Shown here: positions 26,557-35,052 of the stretch, piece after piece
Layout: every line of letters begins with the position of its first letter
How positions within the stretch are numbered: the stretch's first letter is position 1
Assembly (NCBI RefSeq): GCF_001787335.1
Contig: NZ_CP014674.1
Location: 938,501 to 1,002,500, forward strand
DNA: 64,000 bases
Source: Kozakia baliensis
GTDB lineage: Bacteria; Pseudomonadota; Alphaproteobacteria; Acetobacterales; Acetobacteraceae
Direction: 5' to 3'
Position numbers and translations under genes: made by a program
Notes under the pieces: model-generated
Database searches by the model: none
The model's input: the letters and a program-made list of their open reading frames with translations, nothing else
What the model was told of the DNA's origin: nothing

Positions 26557-26954
26557 CTATTACGCACGGCGTCGCGTTGTTGGGCCTGATGATTGCGCCG
26601 CTGATGGCCCATGCCGAACCGGCATCACCGGTCGGCTCGTGGCAGATCGTTCGTATAGGCGATCAGGATGCGGCCTCGCAGGTGAAATCCCGGTTGCGTT
26701 TTGCGGCGGATGGCACCGTAACGGGCACGGGCGGCTGCAACCGTTTGCGTGCTCACGCGACCATTGCCGATGAGCGATTGAGCTTCGGGCCGATCATTTC
26801 CACGCGCATGGCTTGCTTCGGGGCGGCCATGCAGCAGGAGAGCGCGGTTCTGACCAAGCTTGAAAAAGTAAAGAATTGGCATCGACAGGGCGATGTGTTG
26901 GTCCTGAGCGATGAAAACAAGAAAACCGTTTTGATTCTGACTCGGTCGGATTGA
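26538..26954 (+). CDS. META domain (HslJ-like) secreted protein between nrdA and nrdB
   Basis: A 138-residue protein with a signal peptide (cleavage likely after MAHA, about residue 26) and a META domain: GSWQIVRIG, RLRFAADGTVTGTGGCNRLRA and the conserved FGPIISTRMAC segment. HslJ-type META proteins are envelope proteins linked to heat or antibiotic response, with unclear molecular function. ATG 26538 lies inside the nrdA tail, so the genes overlap by 19 bases in different frames. The open frame further upstream inside nrdA is shadow sequence. Lying between nrdA and nrdB (16 bases before nrdB), it should be cotranscribed with ribonucleotide reductase, an unexpected place for an exported protein. 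Confidence 0.85.
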   Translation: MSRLSVTITHGVALLGLMIAPLMAHAEPASPVGSWQIVRIGDQDAASQVKSRLRFAADGTVTGTGGCNRLRAHATIADERLSFGPIISTRMACFGAAMQQESAVLTKLEKVKNWHRQGDVLVLSDENKKTVLILTRSD

Positions 26955-26970
26955 ACGAGGGAAGGCGGAT

Positions 26971-27990
26971 ATGAGCGAAAACCAAACTCCGTCCGGCGCT
27001 GCGCCGGAACAGCGTTACGATCTCATGACGGCGAATCCGGTCTATAAGCCGTTTCGCTATCCTTGGGCCTACGATGCGTGGCTGACGCAGCAGCGCGTCC
27101 ACTGGCTGCCGGAAGAAGTGCCGTTGGCGGATGACGTCAAGGATTGGCACCGTAACCTGACCGAAAGCGAGCGTCATTTGGTGACGCAGATTTTCCGCTT
27201 CTTCACCCAATCCGACGTCGAAGTGAATTCGGCGTATATGAAGTATTACAGTCAGGTCTTTAAGCCGACCGAAGTGCTGATGATGCTGTCGTCCTTCTCG
27301 AACATCGAGACGATTCATATCGCCGCTTATTCTCATCTGCTCGATACGATCGGGATGCCTGAAGCGGAGTATTCGGCGTTCCTGAAATATAAGGAGATGA
27401 AGGACAAGTATGATTTCATGCAGTCCTTCAACATCGACAATAAACGCGAGATCGCCAAGACTATGGCGGCTTTCGGCGCGTTCATGGAAGGGCTTCAACT
27501 TTTCGCCTCTTTTGCGATTCTGTTGAACTTCCCGCGCTTCAATAAGCTCAAGGGAATGGGCCAGATCGTTACTTGGTCGATTCGTGACGAGACGCTGCAT
27601 TGCCTCTCCATGATTCGCCTGTTCCGTACTTTCGTGCGTGAGAATAACGAAATCTGGACCGAAGATTTCCGTCAGGAACTCGCGGATATCTGCAGCACGA
27701 CGGTGGAGCATGAGGATGCGTTCATCGATCTGGCTTTCGAGATGGGGCCAGTCGAAGGACTGAATGCCGAGCAGGTGAAGCGTTATATTCGCTTTATTGC
27801 CGATCGCCGCATGACGCAGCTCGGTCTCGACCCGCTTTACCACGTCGAAGAAAACCCGCTGCCTTGGCTCGATGACATGTTGAATGCCGTCGAACATACG
27901 AATTTCTTCGAAAACCGCGCTACCGAATATTCCCGCGCCTCGACCGCCGGCACATGGGAAGAAGCTTTCGAAACCAGCGTTTTCGAGTAA
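26971..27990 (+). CDS. nrdB: Ribonucleoside-diphosphate reductase beta subunit NrdB
   Basis: A 339-residue ferritin-fold radical-generating subunit. Metal ligands and the radical Tyr are recognisable: Asp82 in TQSDVEV, Glu113, His116 and Tyr120 in IETIHIAAY (the E-x2-H-x3-Y spacing of E. coli Glu115/His118/Tyr122), Glu in AFMEGLQLF, and Glu and His in RDETLHCL. The tail ends in acidic TSVFE, expected to dock on the alpha subunit. No ATP-cone is present at its N-terminus either. GGAAGG precedes the ATG. It ends the nrdA-META-nrdB run, with a hairpin just after the stop. Confidence 0.96.
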   Translation: MSENQTPSGAAPEQRYDLMTANPVYKPFRYPWAYDAWLTQQRVHWLPEEVPLADDVKDWHRNLTESERHLVTQIFRFFTQSDVEVNSAYMKYYSQVFKPTEVLMMLSSFSNIETIHIAAYSHLLDTIGMPEAEYSAFLKYKEMKDKYDFMQSFNIDNKREIAKTMAAFGAFMEGLQLFASFAILLNFPRFNKLKGMGQIVTWSIRDETLHCLSMIRLFRTFVRENNEIWTEDFRQELADICSTTVEHEDAFIDLAFEMGPVEGLNAEQVKRYIRFIADRRMTQLGLDPLYHVEENPLPWLDDMLNAVEHTNFFENRATEYSRASTAGTWEEAFETSVFE

Positions 27991-27998
27991 AACCGAAC

Positions 27999-28031
27999 GG
28001 CTCTGACGGTCTTTTTTAGACGGCCAGAGCC
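27999..28031. terminator. Bidirectional terminator-like hairpin after nrdB
   Basis: GGCTCTGACGGTC (27999-28011) can pair with GACGGCCAGAGCC (28019-28031) at 11 of 13 positions around a T-rich loop. It lies 9 bases after the nrdB stop, and the stop of the convergent methyltransferase gene (28016) falls inside its loop. The T run is in the loop rather than after the stem, so efficiency is uncertain. Confidence 0.45.
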
Positions 28032-28816
28032 ATGCCATGGCGCAGGACCGCTTCCGCACTTGGCGTGAAGCGGCCATCTTCTTCATGAAGAACCAAACCG
28101 GCGGTCAATCTAAAGCCGCTGCGCCCGCCCAGAGTCGCACGCAATAGTGCGATTTTGGAGGAGCGCCCGGCCTTGGGCCAAAGCGGGGCGAGGATGATGC
28201 TGCCGCATCCCGCATGGCGCAAAGCGATGCAGGCTTCATCGATCGCGGTGGTTGGAAGCGCCAAATTCAGCGTGCCGCCTGGAAGTACCCAGCGTGCCAG
28301 CGCGCCGATCCAAGAATGCCAACCTTCTTCCGGCGCGGAAAGCGCCAGGCTGCGCCGTGAATCGGGGGAGCGGCTGCTGTTGTAGGGATGCCAGGGCGGA
28401 TTGGCGAGGGCATGGTGGAAGCGGCCGTTCGCTCCTGGCGCGAGATGGCGTAATTCCTTAGGGATTGCAGGCACGCGCGCGCAGATCATGCGAAGCTTAT
28501 CCCGACGGTTGGACAAAAAATTCTGAACGCCGATTTCCGCCATTTGCGTATCCGCTTCCAAGCCGATGCCTGAAATATCCGCGATACGCTGGCTCAAACA
28601 GAGCAATCCCGCGCCTGCGCCGCTTCCAGCCTCTAAAACGTGATCGCCTTTTTTGGCGGGCACGAACGCGGCGAGCAGAACAGGTTCGATTCCGGTACGA
28701 TAGCCTTTTGTGAATTGATGATAAACGATCCGACCGCCAAGAAGCGTGCCACTTGTCGTCTCCAAAAGCGTGGCTTCGGACACGCTTGGGTTGACCGGTG
28801 CCTCGCTGCCGCTCAT
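28016..28816 (-). CDS. TrmN6-like tRNA1(Val) (adenine37-N6)-methyltransferase homologue
   Basis: A 266-residue class I methyltransferase with VLEAGSGAGAGLLCLSQRI at the SAM site, a G-x-G-L-E-A-D acidic end of strand 2 (GIGLEADTQMAEIG), and the amino-methylase motif ANPPWHP. The early GGRIVYHQFTKGYRTGIEPVLLAAF is typical of the YfiC/TrmN6 group, where the Y/F-R-x-x-x-D element becomes RTGIE. NPPW/Y enzymes methylate exocyclic amines, here most likely A37 of tRNA1(Val). It is divergent from the polyprenyl synthase. Assignment to tRNA rather than another adenine substrate is inference. Confidence 0.82.
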   Translation of the reverse strand: MSGSEAPVNPSVSEATLLETTSGTLLGGRIVYHQFTKGYRTGIEPVLLAAFVPAKKGDHVLEAGSGAGAGLLCLSQRIADISGIGLEADTQMAEIGVQNFLSNRRDKLRMICARVPAIPKELRHLAPGANGRFHHALANPPWHPYNSSRSPDSRRSLALSAPEEGWHSWIGALARWVLPGGTLNLALPTTAIDEACIALRHAGCGSIILAPLWPKAGRSSKIALLRATLGGRSGFRLTAGLVLHEEDGRFTPSAEAVLRHGMALAV

Positions 28817-28975
28817 ATGGTCATGACCTGTTGGATGGCTGGGAGATCAGCCTGTCTGGGTCTTGCATAAAGGTCTGTTGTTCGCCTTCATTTTCGGATG
28901 TCGGCGATATGCCGATCCGTGCCTTATACCGCGCCTGGGTCATGATCGACCAGGGTGAGAAGTTGGAGAGTCGTC

Positions 28976-30025
28976 TTGGGTGTTGCTGCCAGTCTGACCG
29001 AAGCCAAGCCCGATGAGAAGGCGGTGCGCAAGGAGGAAAGCGCACTGCATGCCTTGTCGGCCTATCTCAAAGAAGACATGGAAGCCTGCAATCGCGCGAT
29101 CGTCGCACGGATGCAGAGCCCGGTGCCGCTCATCCCACAATTGGGCGCGCATCTTGTGGCGGCTGGAGGCAAGCGCCTGCGCCCGTTGCTGACGCTCGCT
29201 TCCGCAAGGCTTTGCGGCTATCAGCCGTCGCCGGAACATCAGCGGCATGTCGCACTCGCGGCCTGCGTGGAGTTCATCCATACTGCGACGCTCCTGCACG
29301 ATGATGTCGTGGATGAAAGCACGCTGCGTCGTGGCTTGGCTTCGGCCAACGCCGTGTTCGGCAACAAGGCCTCCGTGCTCGTGGGCGATTTCCTCTTCGC
29401 ACGTTCTTTCCAATTGATGACGGCGGATGGTTCGCTTCGCGTCATGGCCATTCTCTCCGCTGCTTCCGCCACCATCGCGGAAGGAGAGGTGCTGCAAATG
29501 GCCACGCAGAACGACCTTTCCACCCCTATCGAGAAATATCTCGAAGTTATTCATGGCAAAACAGCGGCGCTCTTTGCCGCAGCCTGCCGGGTAGGGGCTG
29601 TCGTAGCCGAACGTCCGGAAGCGGAAGAACAAGCGCTGGAAGATTACGGCACCAATCTGGGTATGGCTTTCCAGCTTGTCGATGACGCTTTGGATTATGC
29701 CGCCGATCAGCAGATATTAGGCAAGACGGTCGGCGATGACATGCGTGAGGGTAAGATCACCCTGCCGGTTCTGGCCGCCTGCCGTGCCGGAAACGAAGAA
29801 GATCGCGCGTTCTGGCAGCGGGTGATCGAGACGGGCGAGCAGACGGACGCCGACCTACCACACGCTCTGGAACTGATTGCCCGGACAGGCGCGATCCAGA
29901 CCACGCTGGAACGTGCGACGCAATATGCTGAGGCTGCGATTGCGGCGCTATCCATCTTCCCTGAGAGCGAGATTAAAACGCTCCTCGTCGAGACCGCATC
30001 CTATACGGTCAGCCGGGCACACTGA
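28976..30025 (+). CDS. ispB: Polyprenyl diphosphate synthase (octaprenyl/decaprenyl type)
   Basis: About 349 residues of a long-chain trans-prenyl synthase. The first Asp-rich motif DDVVD is in LLHDDVVDES, the second is DDALD in QLVDDALDY, and GGKRLRPLLTLAS binds the allylic substrate. It makes the ubiquinone side chain used by UbiA (9422). The start is taken as TTG 28976 because GGAGAG lies five bases before it. GTG 28955 in the same frame would add seven residues. Chain length is not decidable by eye. Its end overlaps the convergent murI by 25 bases. Confidence 0.92.
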   Translation: MGVAASLTEAKPDEKAVRKEESALHALSAYLKEDMEACNRAIVARMQSPVPLIPQLGAHLVAAGGKRLRPLLTLASARLCGYQPSPEHQRHVALAACVEFIHTATLLHDDVVDESTLRRGLASANAVFGNKASVLVGDFLFARSFQLMTADGSLRVMAILSAASATIAEGEVLQMATQNDLSTPIEKYLEVIHGKTAALFAAACRVGAVVAERPEAEEQALEDYGTNLGMAFQLVDDALDYAADQQILGKTVGDDMREGKITLPVLAACRAGNEEDRAFWQRVIETGEQTDADLPHALELIARTGAIQTTLERATQYAEAAIAALSIFPESEIKTLLVETASYTVSRAH

Positions 30026-30843
30026 GCAGGTTCGGCGGATAAGATTTCCAGGCCAACATAGCCGATCCGCCGCACAGCTTTCGTCAAAGCGAGGGCATTG
30101 GGCGGCGGGGCCGTGAGAAGCAGGTGCTCGTCTTCTTCGACAGGTCCGTTAAGGGGGCGTTCGACCAGCAGTCGTCCCGCTTGCCGTGCCACGGCCATCG
30201 CAGGATCAAGCCATGCGACGCCCGGCGGGGAAAGCCGCGTAAAAGCTTCCATAAGAAAAGTATAATGCGTGCATCCCAACCCGACCGCATCAATGCGGTC
30301 TCCCTCCGGTTGGTCGAATAGCTGCGTCAACTCTCGCAGAACCAGTGCGTCTTCCAGCGGTTCGTCAAGGAAGGCGCGCTCGGCCAGATCGGCCAAACCT
30401 CGCGCGCCATGGACGAGCATCGTGCAATCGGCTGCATAATCTTGCTGGAGCGTGCGTAGATAAGGCCGCCGGGCCGTGGCGGCTGTGGAGAGCAGGCCGA
30501 TTACGTGTGTTGTGCTGACGCGTGCCGCCCACCTAACGGGCGGCACGCAGCCGACGAAGGGCAGGGGGAAGCGCGCTCGCAGGGCAGGTAGGGCGAGTGT
30601 GCTCGCCGTGTTGCAGGCGATCACGACGAGATCGGGACGTCGCGCTTCGATTTGCGCACCCAGGAGGGAAAGCAAGCGTTCGATCAAAACATCGTCCGCT
30701 TGTTCCCCGTAAGGAAAGAGCGCGTTGTCGGCCAGATAATCGATCCGCGTCTCAGGCGGGAGCACTTCGCGCAAAGCACGCACGATACCGAGGCCTCCGA
30801 TTCCAGAATCGAAGGCCAGCACACGCCCAGGACGGTTCGGCAT
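30001..30843 (-). CDS. murI: Glutamate racemase MurI
   Basis: A 280-residue cofactor-independent racemase giving D-glutamate for peptidoglycan. Both catalytic cysteines are present, in VIACNTAS and GLGCTHY, with the N-terminal FDSGIGGLGIV motif. ATG 30843 (MPNRPGRVLAF) was chosen; the longer frame into pyrE is a shadow. It starts 8 bases after the pyrE stop, so the two are cotranscribed. It ends inside the convergent polyprenyl synthase gene (25-base overlap). Confidence 0.96.
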   Translation of the reverse strand: MPNRPGRVLAFDSGIGGLGIVRALREVLPPETRIDYLADNALFPYGEQADDVLIERLLSLLGAQIEARRPDLVVIACNTASTLALPALRARFPLPFVGCVPPVRWAARVSTTHVIGLLSTAATARRPYLRTLQQDYAADCTMLVHGARGLADLAERAFLDEPLEDALVLRELTQLFDQPEGDRIDAVGLGCTHYTFLMEAFTRLSPPGVAWLDPAMAVARQAGRLLVERPLNGPVEEDEHLLLTAPPPNALALTKAVRRIGYVGLEILSAEPAQCARLTV

Positions 30844-30851
30844 GAGAAAGA

Positions 30852-31607
30852 TCAGCCTTCCGCTTTCGCCTTGAGGGCCGCTGCTTCTTCGGCGCTGCCA
30901 ACGCCGCCATGACGCTTGGACCAGCCGCACGGATCTTCGAGGAAACGACGCACTTCGGCGCTGTCGGATTCCGAGAAGTAATTCTCTCCAGCGCAGGCTT
31001 CGAGAACATCCCACCAAGTGCAGAGAGAGTGTAGCGAGACGTTCATGTCCGCCAGCGTTCGATGCGCGCCGGGGAACACTCCGTAGAAGAAGACCACAAA
31101 TGTATGATCGACGATTGCGCCCGCTTGGCGCAGGGCTTGTGCGAAACGTACTTTGGAGGCGCCGTCCGTAGTCAGATCTTCAACCAGAAGCGTGCGCATG
31201 TTTTCCGGCACATCGCCTTCGATCTGAGCGTTGCGACCGAAGCCCTTCGGCTTCTTGCGAACATACGCCATGGGCGTGAGCATGCGATCGGCGATCCAAG
31301 CCGCGAACGGAATACCGGCGGTTTCGCCGCCTACGACGCAATCGATGCTTTCATAGCCGATATGCCGCCCGATTTTCTCGACGCCGAGTTCGACAATTTT
31401 GGCACGCGCACGCGGAAAGAAAATGATCTTTCGACAATCGATATAGACCGGCGATTTCCAGCCCGATGTCAGCGTATACGGCTCGTCAGGACGGAAATTG
31501 ATCGCTTTGATTTCTAGGAGGATACGCGCCGTCGTCAGCGCCGCGTCGCGGTCCCACTGCGTTTGCCGTCCTGTCGTCATGCCGTTTTGATCCGTATTGC
31601 CTGCCAT
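30852..31607 (-). CDS. pyrE: Orotate phosphoribosyltransferase PyrE
   Basis: A 251-residue type I phosphoribosyltransferase joining orotate and PRPP in pyrimidine synthesis. The PRPP loop LLVEDLTTDGASK, the substrate stretch LTSGWKSPVYIDCRK and GGETAGIPFAAWIAD are diagnostic. It has a C-terminal extension of about 30 residues compared with E. coli PyrE, ending in AALKAKAEG. GGAGATTT precedes the ATG. murI follows 8 bases downstream. Confidence 0.95.
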   Translation of the reverse strand: MAGNTDQNGMTTGRQTQWDRDAALTTARILLEIKAINFRPDEPYTLTSGWKSPVYIDCRKIIFFPRARAKIVELGVEKIGRHIGYESIDCVVGGETAGIPFAAWIADRMLTPMAYVRKKPKGFGRNAQIEGDVPENMRTLLVEDLTTDGASKVRFAQALRQAGAIVDHTFVVFFYGVFPGAHRTLADMNVSLHSLCTWWDVLEACAGENYFSESDSAEVRRFLEDPCGWSKRHGGVGSAEEAAALKAKAEG

Positions 31608-31709
31608 GAGAAATCTCCTGTCTTTATGACAGCAGCATTACCGAGCCTCACGCCTAAAAGTAAGAGGAGAAGCATCACGCCGAATTTTCGGACGGCTGAT
31701 CGGTAACGC

Positions 31710-31739
31710 TTGCGTTTTGCATCGGCGCGGCTTTAGAAT
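31710..31739 (+). promoter_or_regulatory. Candidate sigma-70 promoter for the small gene at 31778
   Basis: TTGCGT (31710-31715) and TAGAAT (31734-31739) resemble -35 and -10 hexamers with an 18-base spacer. They lie about 40 bases before the GTG start of the small downstream gene. Found by eye only. Confidence 0.35.
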
Positions 31740-31777
31740 GTCCCTACTTGCAAGTAATTATTAGTTAGGATTGTTAC

Positions 31778-32014
31778 GTGAGCATCGATACAAAACGCAT
31801 CGGCCGTAAGTGCGAGCGTGCTGTCATCACAGCTTATCATGAGCTGCGCGAGGTCGGACAACCTGACCTGCAAGCGTTTAGCGCCTGCACGACGCTTTAT
31901 CGCATCCATCATCCGGAAGCATCGCTGAACGAAGCACGGCGTCTTGTATCGGAATGGATCGACCATCACGTCGTCCGCCAGGATCAGGGCACGACGCGCG
32001 GCTGCGACTGCTAA
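31778..32014 (+). CDS. Small hypothetical protein (78 residues)
   Basis: A short frame starting at GTG 31778 with TTAGGA about 10 bases upstream. The product is charged, helical-looking and soluble, with IGRKCERAVITAYHELRE, ASLNEARRLVSEWIDHHV and a C-terminal GCDC. I do not recognise a family. It is divergent from pyrE, has its own candidate promoter and lies alone between pyrE and citrate synthase. Codon use resembles its neighbours, and a sensible RBS supports it as real. Confidence 0.6.
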   Translation: MSIDTKRIGRKCERAVITAYHELREVGQPDLQAFSACTTLYRIHHPEASLNEARRLVSEWIDHHVVRQDQGTTRGCDC

Positions 32015-32051
32015 AAACGAAAATGGGGCCTCGCTTCGAGAAGCAACGCCA

Positions 32052-33368
32052 CTATTTCCGATCTGCGAAGGGAACGAAGTCGCGCTGCTGCGCGCCGACA
32101 TAAAGCTGCCGGGGGCGGCCGATGCGCTGTCCCGGTTCCTCAATCATCTCACGCCATTGGCTGACCCAACCCACGGTGCGCGCTACGGCAAATAGTACTG
32201 TGAACATTGATGTTGGAATGCCAAGCGCTCTGAGGATTAGCCCCGAATAGAAATCTACGTTCGGATAGAGGCGGCGCTGGACGAAATATTCGTCATGAGA
32301 GGCGATCCGCTCCAGTTCCGTGGCGAGATCGAACATGGGATCGTGTGATAACCCAAGTTCGGCCACGACTTCATGATAGGTCTGCTGAAGAATCTTCGCG
32401 CGTGGATCGAAGCTTTTATAGACGCGGTGGCCAAAACCCATAAGTCGCACGCCGCTTTCGCGGGATTTCACCTTTTCGATAAAGCCAGGAATATTCTCAC
32501 GCGTGCCGATTTGCGTCAGCATATTGAGAACAGCCTCGTTGGCGCCGCCATGCGCAGGCCCCCACAGCGCAGCGATGCCCGCGGCAATGCAAGCGAATGG
32601 ATTCGAACCTGTCGAGCCGACCAGGCGAACGGTCGAGGTTGAAGCATTCTGCTCATGATCGGCATGCAGGATGAAAATCCGGTCCAGTGCGCGTGCCAGG
32701 ATTGGATTGACCTGATAGCGCGCACTCGGGCGCGCGAAGAGCATGGAGAGAAAGTTTTCGGGAAAAGAAAGCTCGTCATCCGGATAAACGAATGGTTCGC
32801 CCTGGGTATATTTATAAGCCCATGCCGCAATGGTCGGCACTTTGGCGATCAGGCGTCTGGCGGAGAGATCGCGCGAGGCGGCGTTCGAAATATCGACGCC
32901 GTCATGATAGAAAGCCGAAAGCGCCGCAACAGTCCCGCATAGAATGGCCATCGGGTGAGCGTCACGCCGAAACCCGTTGAAGAAGTTGCGGATTTGCTCA
33001 TGGAGCAGTGCGTGCTCTTTCAGGTCCCAGCGAAATTCCTGGTATTTTTGTTCTGTCGGCAATTCGCCATAGAGCAGCAGATAAGCGGTCTCGACGAAGC
33101 TGGCTTTCGAAGCGAGTTGTTCGATCGGATATCCGCGATGCAGCAGAATGCCCTTATCGCCGTCGATGAAAGTGATGGCGCTCCGGCATGAGGCCGTCTC
33201 CCCGTAGCTGGGATCGTAAGTGAAAACGCCCAGTTCCGTCGTCAGCTTTCTGATATCGACGACATCAGGACCCAAAGTGCCGGAAAGCAATGGAAGTTCA
33301 GCAGCATGTTCTCCTATGGAGAGATGCGAAACGGGAGAGCTTTTTTCATTTATATCTTGCGCGGCCAT
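32052..33368 (-). CDS. gltA: Citrate synthase GltA
   Basis: A 438-residue type II citrate synthase that condenses oxaloacetate and acetyl-CoA. The active-site His is in [15 protein letters not shown] and a second is in [15 protein letters not shown]. The catalytic Asp region lies in [10 protein letters not shown], and the N-terminal domain has the gram-negative type ([19 protein letters not shown]). In acetic acid bacteria citrate synthase can also contribute to acid resistance. The leader is short: only 42 bases separate the ATG from the stop of the phosphohistidine phosphatase gene. Confidence 0.97.
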   Translation of the reverse strand: MAAQDINEKSSPVSHLSIGEHAAELPLLSGTLGPDVVDIRKLTTELGVFTYDPSYGETASCRSAITFIDGDKGILLHRGYPIEQLASKASFVETAYLLLYGELPTEQKYQEFRWDLKEHALLHEQIRNFFNGFRRDAHPMAILCGTVAALSAFYHDGVDISNAASRDLSARRLIAKVPTIAAWAYKYTQGEPFVYPDDELSFPENFLSMLFARPSARYQVNPILARALDRIFILHADHEQNASTSTVRLVGSTGSNPFACIAAGIAALWGPAHGGANEAVLNMLTQIGTRENIPGFIEKVKSRESGVRLMGFGHRVYKSFDPRAKILQQTYHEVVAELGLSHDPMFDLATELERIASHDEYFVQRRLYPNVDFYSGLILRALGIPTSMFTVLFAVARTVGWVSQWREMIEEPGQRIGRPRQLYVGAQQRDFVPFADRK

Positions 33369-33410
33369 AAGAACGCAATAAATGCAAAAAATACGTCAAG
33401 CAATCACGAA

Positions 33411-33923
33411 TTACACAATTTTTAGATAAACAAGTTCCGCCGTGTCCGTTTTCAAGCCGGTCCAATCGGATTCTATATGGTAGCCAGTGGCCGTGGCAGG
33501 AGGATAACCCTGCGTCAGGGAAGAAAATTGGGGCGCATCCAGATTGTCCCCAGCAAGTTCATGGCACGTTTCGGCAATCGTCGGGTTATGGCCGACGATT
33601 ACTAACGTTTTCGTCGTATCCGGCGTTTCTCGCAGCATTTCGAGTAAGCCCGACATGTCGATGTCGTAGAGTGCATCGACATATTGGATAGTGGCTTGCG
33701 GGAATTTGCCGAGAGCGAGTTCCGCCGTCTGGCGCGTCCGTTGCGCGGAACTGCACCAGACCAACGCATTCTCAAGGTTCAGTCCGGCTTCAATCAATGC
33801 CTGACCGGCTGCCGCGGCCTGCTCTTTGCCTAACGCTGTGAGGGGACGATCGAAGTCTCTTGCCATAGTGCCGTGGGGCACGGCTTCAGCATGACGAAGC
33901 AAAATAAGAGAATGCGTTTTCAT
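33411..33923 (-). CDS. SixA-type histidine phosphatase
   Basis: A 170-residue phosphoglycerate mutase-like phosphatase of the short SixA type. The nucleophile His is in LLRHAEAVP (RHA in place of RHG) and the second His is in VIVGHNPTI, with GKEQAAAAG and WCSSAQRTRQTAEL in between. SixA proteins remove phosphate from protein histidines, including phosphotransferase components. Substrate here is unknown. It follows the chorismate mutase gene by 21 bases and probably shares its transcript. Confidence 0.88.
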   Translation of the reverse strand: MKTHSLILLRHAEAVPHGTMARDFDRPLTALGKEQAAAAGQALIEAGLNLENALVWCSSAQRTRQTAELALGKFPQATIQYVDALYDIDMSGLLEMLRETPDTTKTLVIVGHNPTIAETCHELAGDNLDAPQFSSLTQGYPPATATGYHIESDWTGLKTDTAELVYLKIV

Positions 33924-33944
33924 AATGAAAACCTCGTAACGGCG

Positions 33945-34364
33945 TTAGCGTGGCGTGCGGCCCGCAATAGAATCGTGGTGACGAATCACCTCCCGGATGA
34001 TGAATGCAAGAAACTTTTCGGCGAAGTCGGGGTCGAGTTTGGCGGATAATGCCAATTCGCGCAGGCGGGTGATTTGCCGCGCTTCCCGGTTCGGGTCGGC
34101 GGCGGGCATGCCGGAACGTGCCTTGAGTTCGCCGACGGCCTGCGTCTGGCGGAAACGTTCCGCCAGCATATGAATCAAAGCAGCGTCGATATTATCGATG
34201 CTCTGGCGGTGCTGTTCCAACTCCAGCCGGGCGGAAGCCTCAGAGATCGAGGTCGATCCAGGCGAGGTGCCCGCCTTTGCCTGCGCCGAGGTCTGTGAAA
34301 ACTGCGCGCCCTCCGTTGCGTCCGTCGCGAATCCAGGGGCGTCCATCTGTCGATCGTCTGTCAT
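33945..34364 (-). CDS. Chorismate mutase, AroQ type
   Basis: An AroQ-fold chorismate mutase converting chorismate to prephenate. The core lies in the C-terminal 90 residues: HRQSIDNIDAALIHMLAERF, QAVGELKARSGMPAADPNREARQI and a final helical part ending REVIRHHDSIAG. The start is uncertain. ATG 34364 gives a Ser/Ala/Thr-rich leader of about 50 residues that overlaps the metallophosphatase gene by 125 bases. TTG 34220 would avoid the overlap but lacks a good ribosome site. It is in the run metallophosphatase, chorismate mutase, SixA phosphatase. Confidence 0.85.
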   Translation of the reverse strand: MTDDRQMDAPGFATDATEGAQFSQTSAQAKAGTSPGSTSISEASARLELEQHRQSIDNIDAALIHMLAERFRQTQAVGELKARSGMPAADPNREARQITRLRELALSAKLDPDFAEKFLAFIIREVIRHHDSIAGRTPR

Positions 34365-34917
34365 GGCCACAGTAAACCACATGTCCGGGTGGAATGTGAT
34401 CGATCCATCGTAATTTTCGTTCAGGATAGCCGTCTGGCTGCATCCGGCCCGTCGTTTCTCCGAAAAGCGCCCGCGAGAGCAGAGCGTTCATTTCGCCCAA
34501 ACCCGGCGGCGGCGGTTCCAAGAGCATACCGGTGTGAAAGCCGCCATGCACGAAAATCATCGTTCCGAGCACAAGCCATGCCGGAGCGGTGGCGATGGCC
34601 TCCAGGGCGCGTTCCCGCAATCCTGCCTGCATCGGGCCGGAAAGTTGACGCAGGGTTTCTTCAAGCGGCGGATCGCGGCGCAGGCGACGCCCTTCGAGCG
34701 CGCGTCCTAATTTACGATCGTGATTGCCGAGAATGAACAGTCCGCGGCCATCATCCATCAGATCTAGCATCAATCGCAGCGTGCCGGCGCTATCGGGGCC
34801 GTGATCGACTAGATCGCCGAGTTGGATAACGAAACGATCTGTCGCGACGGCATGTTCGAAAGCCCGCAAATCCCCATGCACGTCTCCCACAATTCGTAAT
34901 CCGCGCTTGCCGGCCAA
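34240..34917 (-). CDS. Calcineurin-like metallophosphatase
   Basis: A 225-residue metallophosphoesterase of the ApaH/PrpE type. The metal motifs appear in order: GDVHGD near residue 12, GDLVDHG, GNHD, then VHGG and GH-D (YCGHDRRS). Such enzymes cleave phosphoproteins, diadenosine polyphosphates or nucleotides. No residues fix the substrate. The stop lies inside the chorismate mutase frame, so the two overlap if that gene uses ATG 34364. Confidence 0.88.
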   Translation of the reverse strand: MAGKRGLRIVGDVHGDLRAFEHAVATDRFVIQLGDLVDHGPDSAGTLRLMLDLMDDGRGLFILGNHDRKLGRALEGRRLRRDPPLEETLRQLSGPMQAGLRERALEAIATAPAWLVLGTMIFVHGGFHTGMLLEPPPPGLGEMNALLSRALFGETTGRMQPDGYPERKLRWIDHIPPGHVVYCGHDRRSTDGRPWIRDGRNGGRAVFTDLGAGKGGHLAWIDLDL

Positions 34918-35001
34918 CGCCGAGAAAGCGGGAGGGAGAGGAGGAGAGGGCGAAATTGCGAAAACCTTTCGTCATGTGAGCCACGTAACAATAAGAGTAT
35001 G

Positions 35002-35017
35002 TTCCCACAGGTGGGAA
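35002..35017. repeat. 16-base near-perfect palindrome between smc and the metallophosphatase
   Basis: TTCCCACAGGTGGGAA (35002-35017) is self-complementary apart from the central two bases. It is 36 bases past the smc stop and 85 bases upstream of the metallophosphatase start. It could be a weak terminator stem for smc or a protein-binding site for the downstream operon. No T run follows. Confidence 0.3.
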
Positions 35018-35052
35018 TCTCACAATGAAGACATGGTCATTTGTCTAAACGA

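Noticed and set aside
26794-28086. Long minus-strand frame (430 codons) antisense to nrdB
   Set aside because: Shadow of the strongly conserved nrdB reading frame. The product is Arg/His-rich with no family pattern.
28896-28917. Inverted repeat before the polyprenyl synthase gene as a riboswitch or operator
   Set aside because: The stem (TCGGC/GCCGA) is short and has a bulge; chance is likely.
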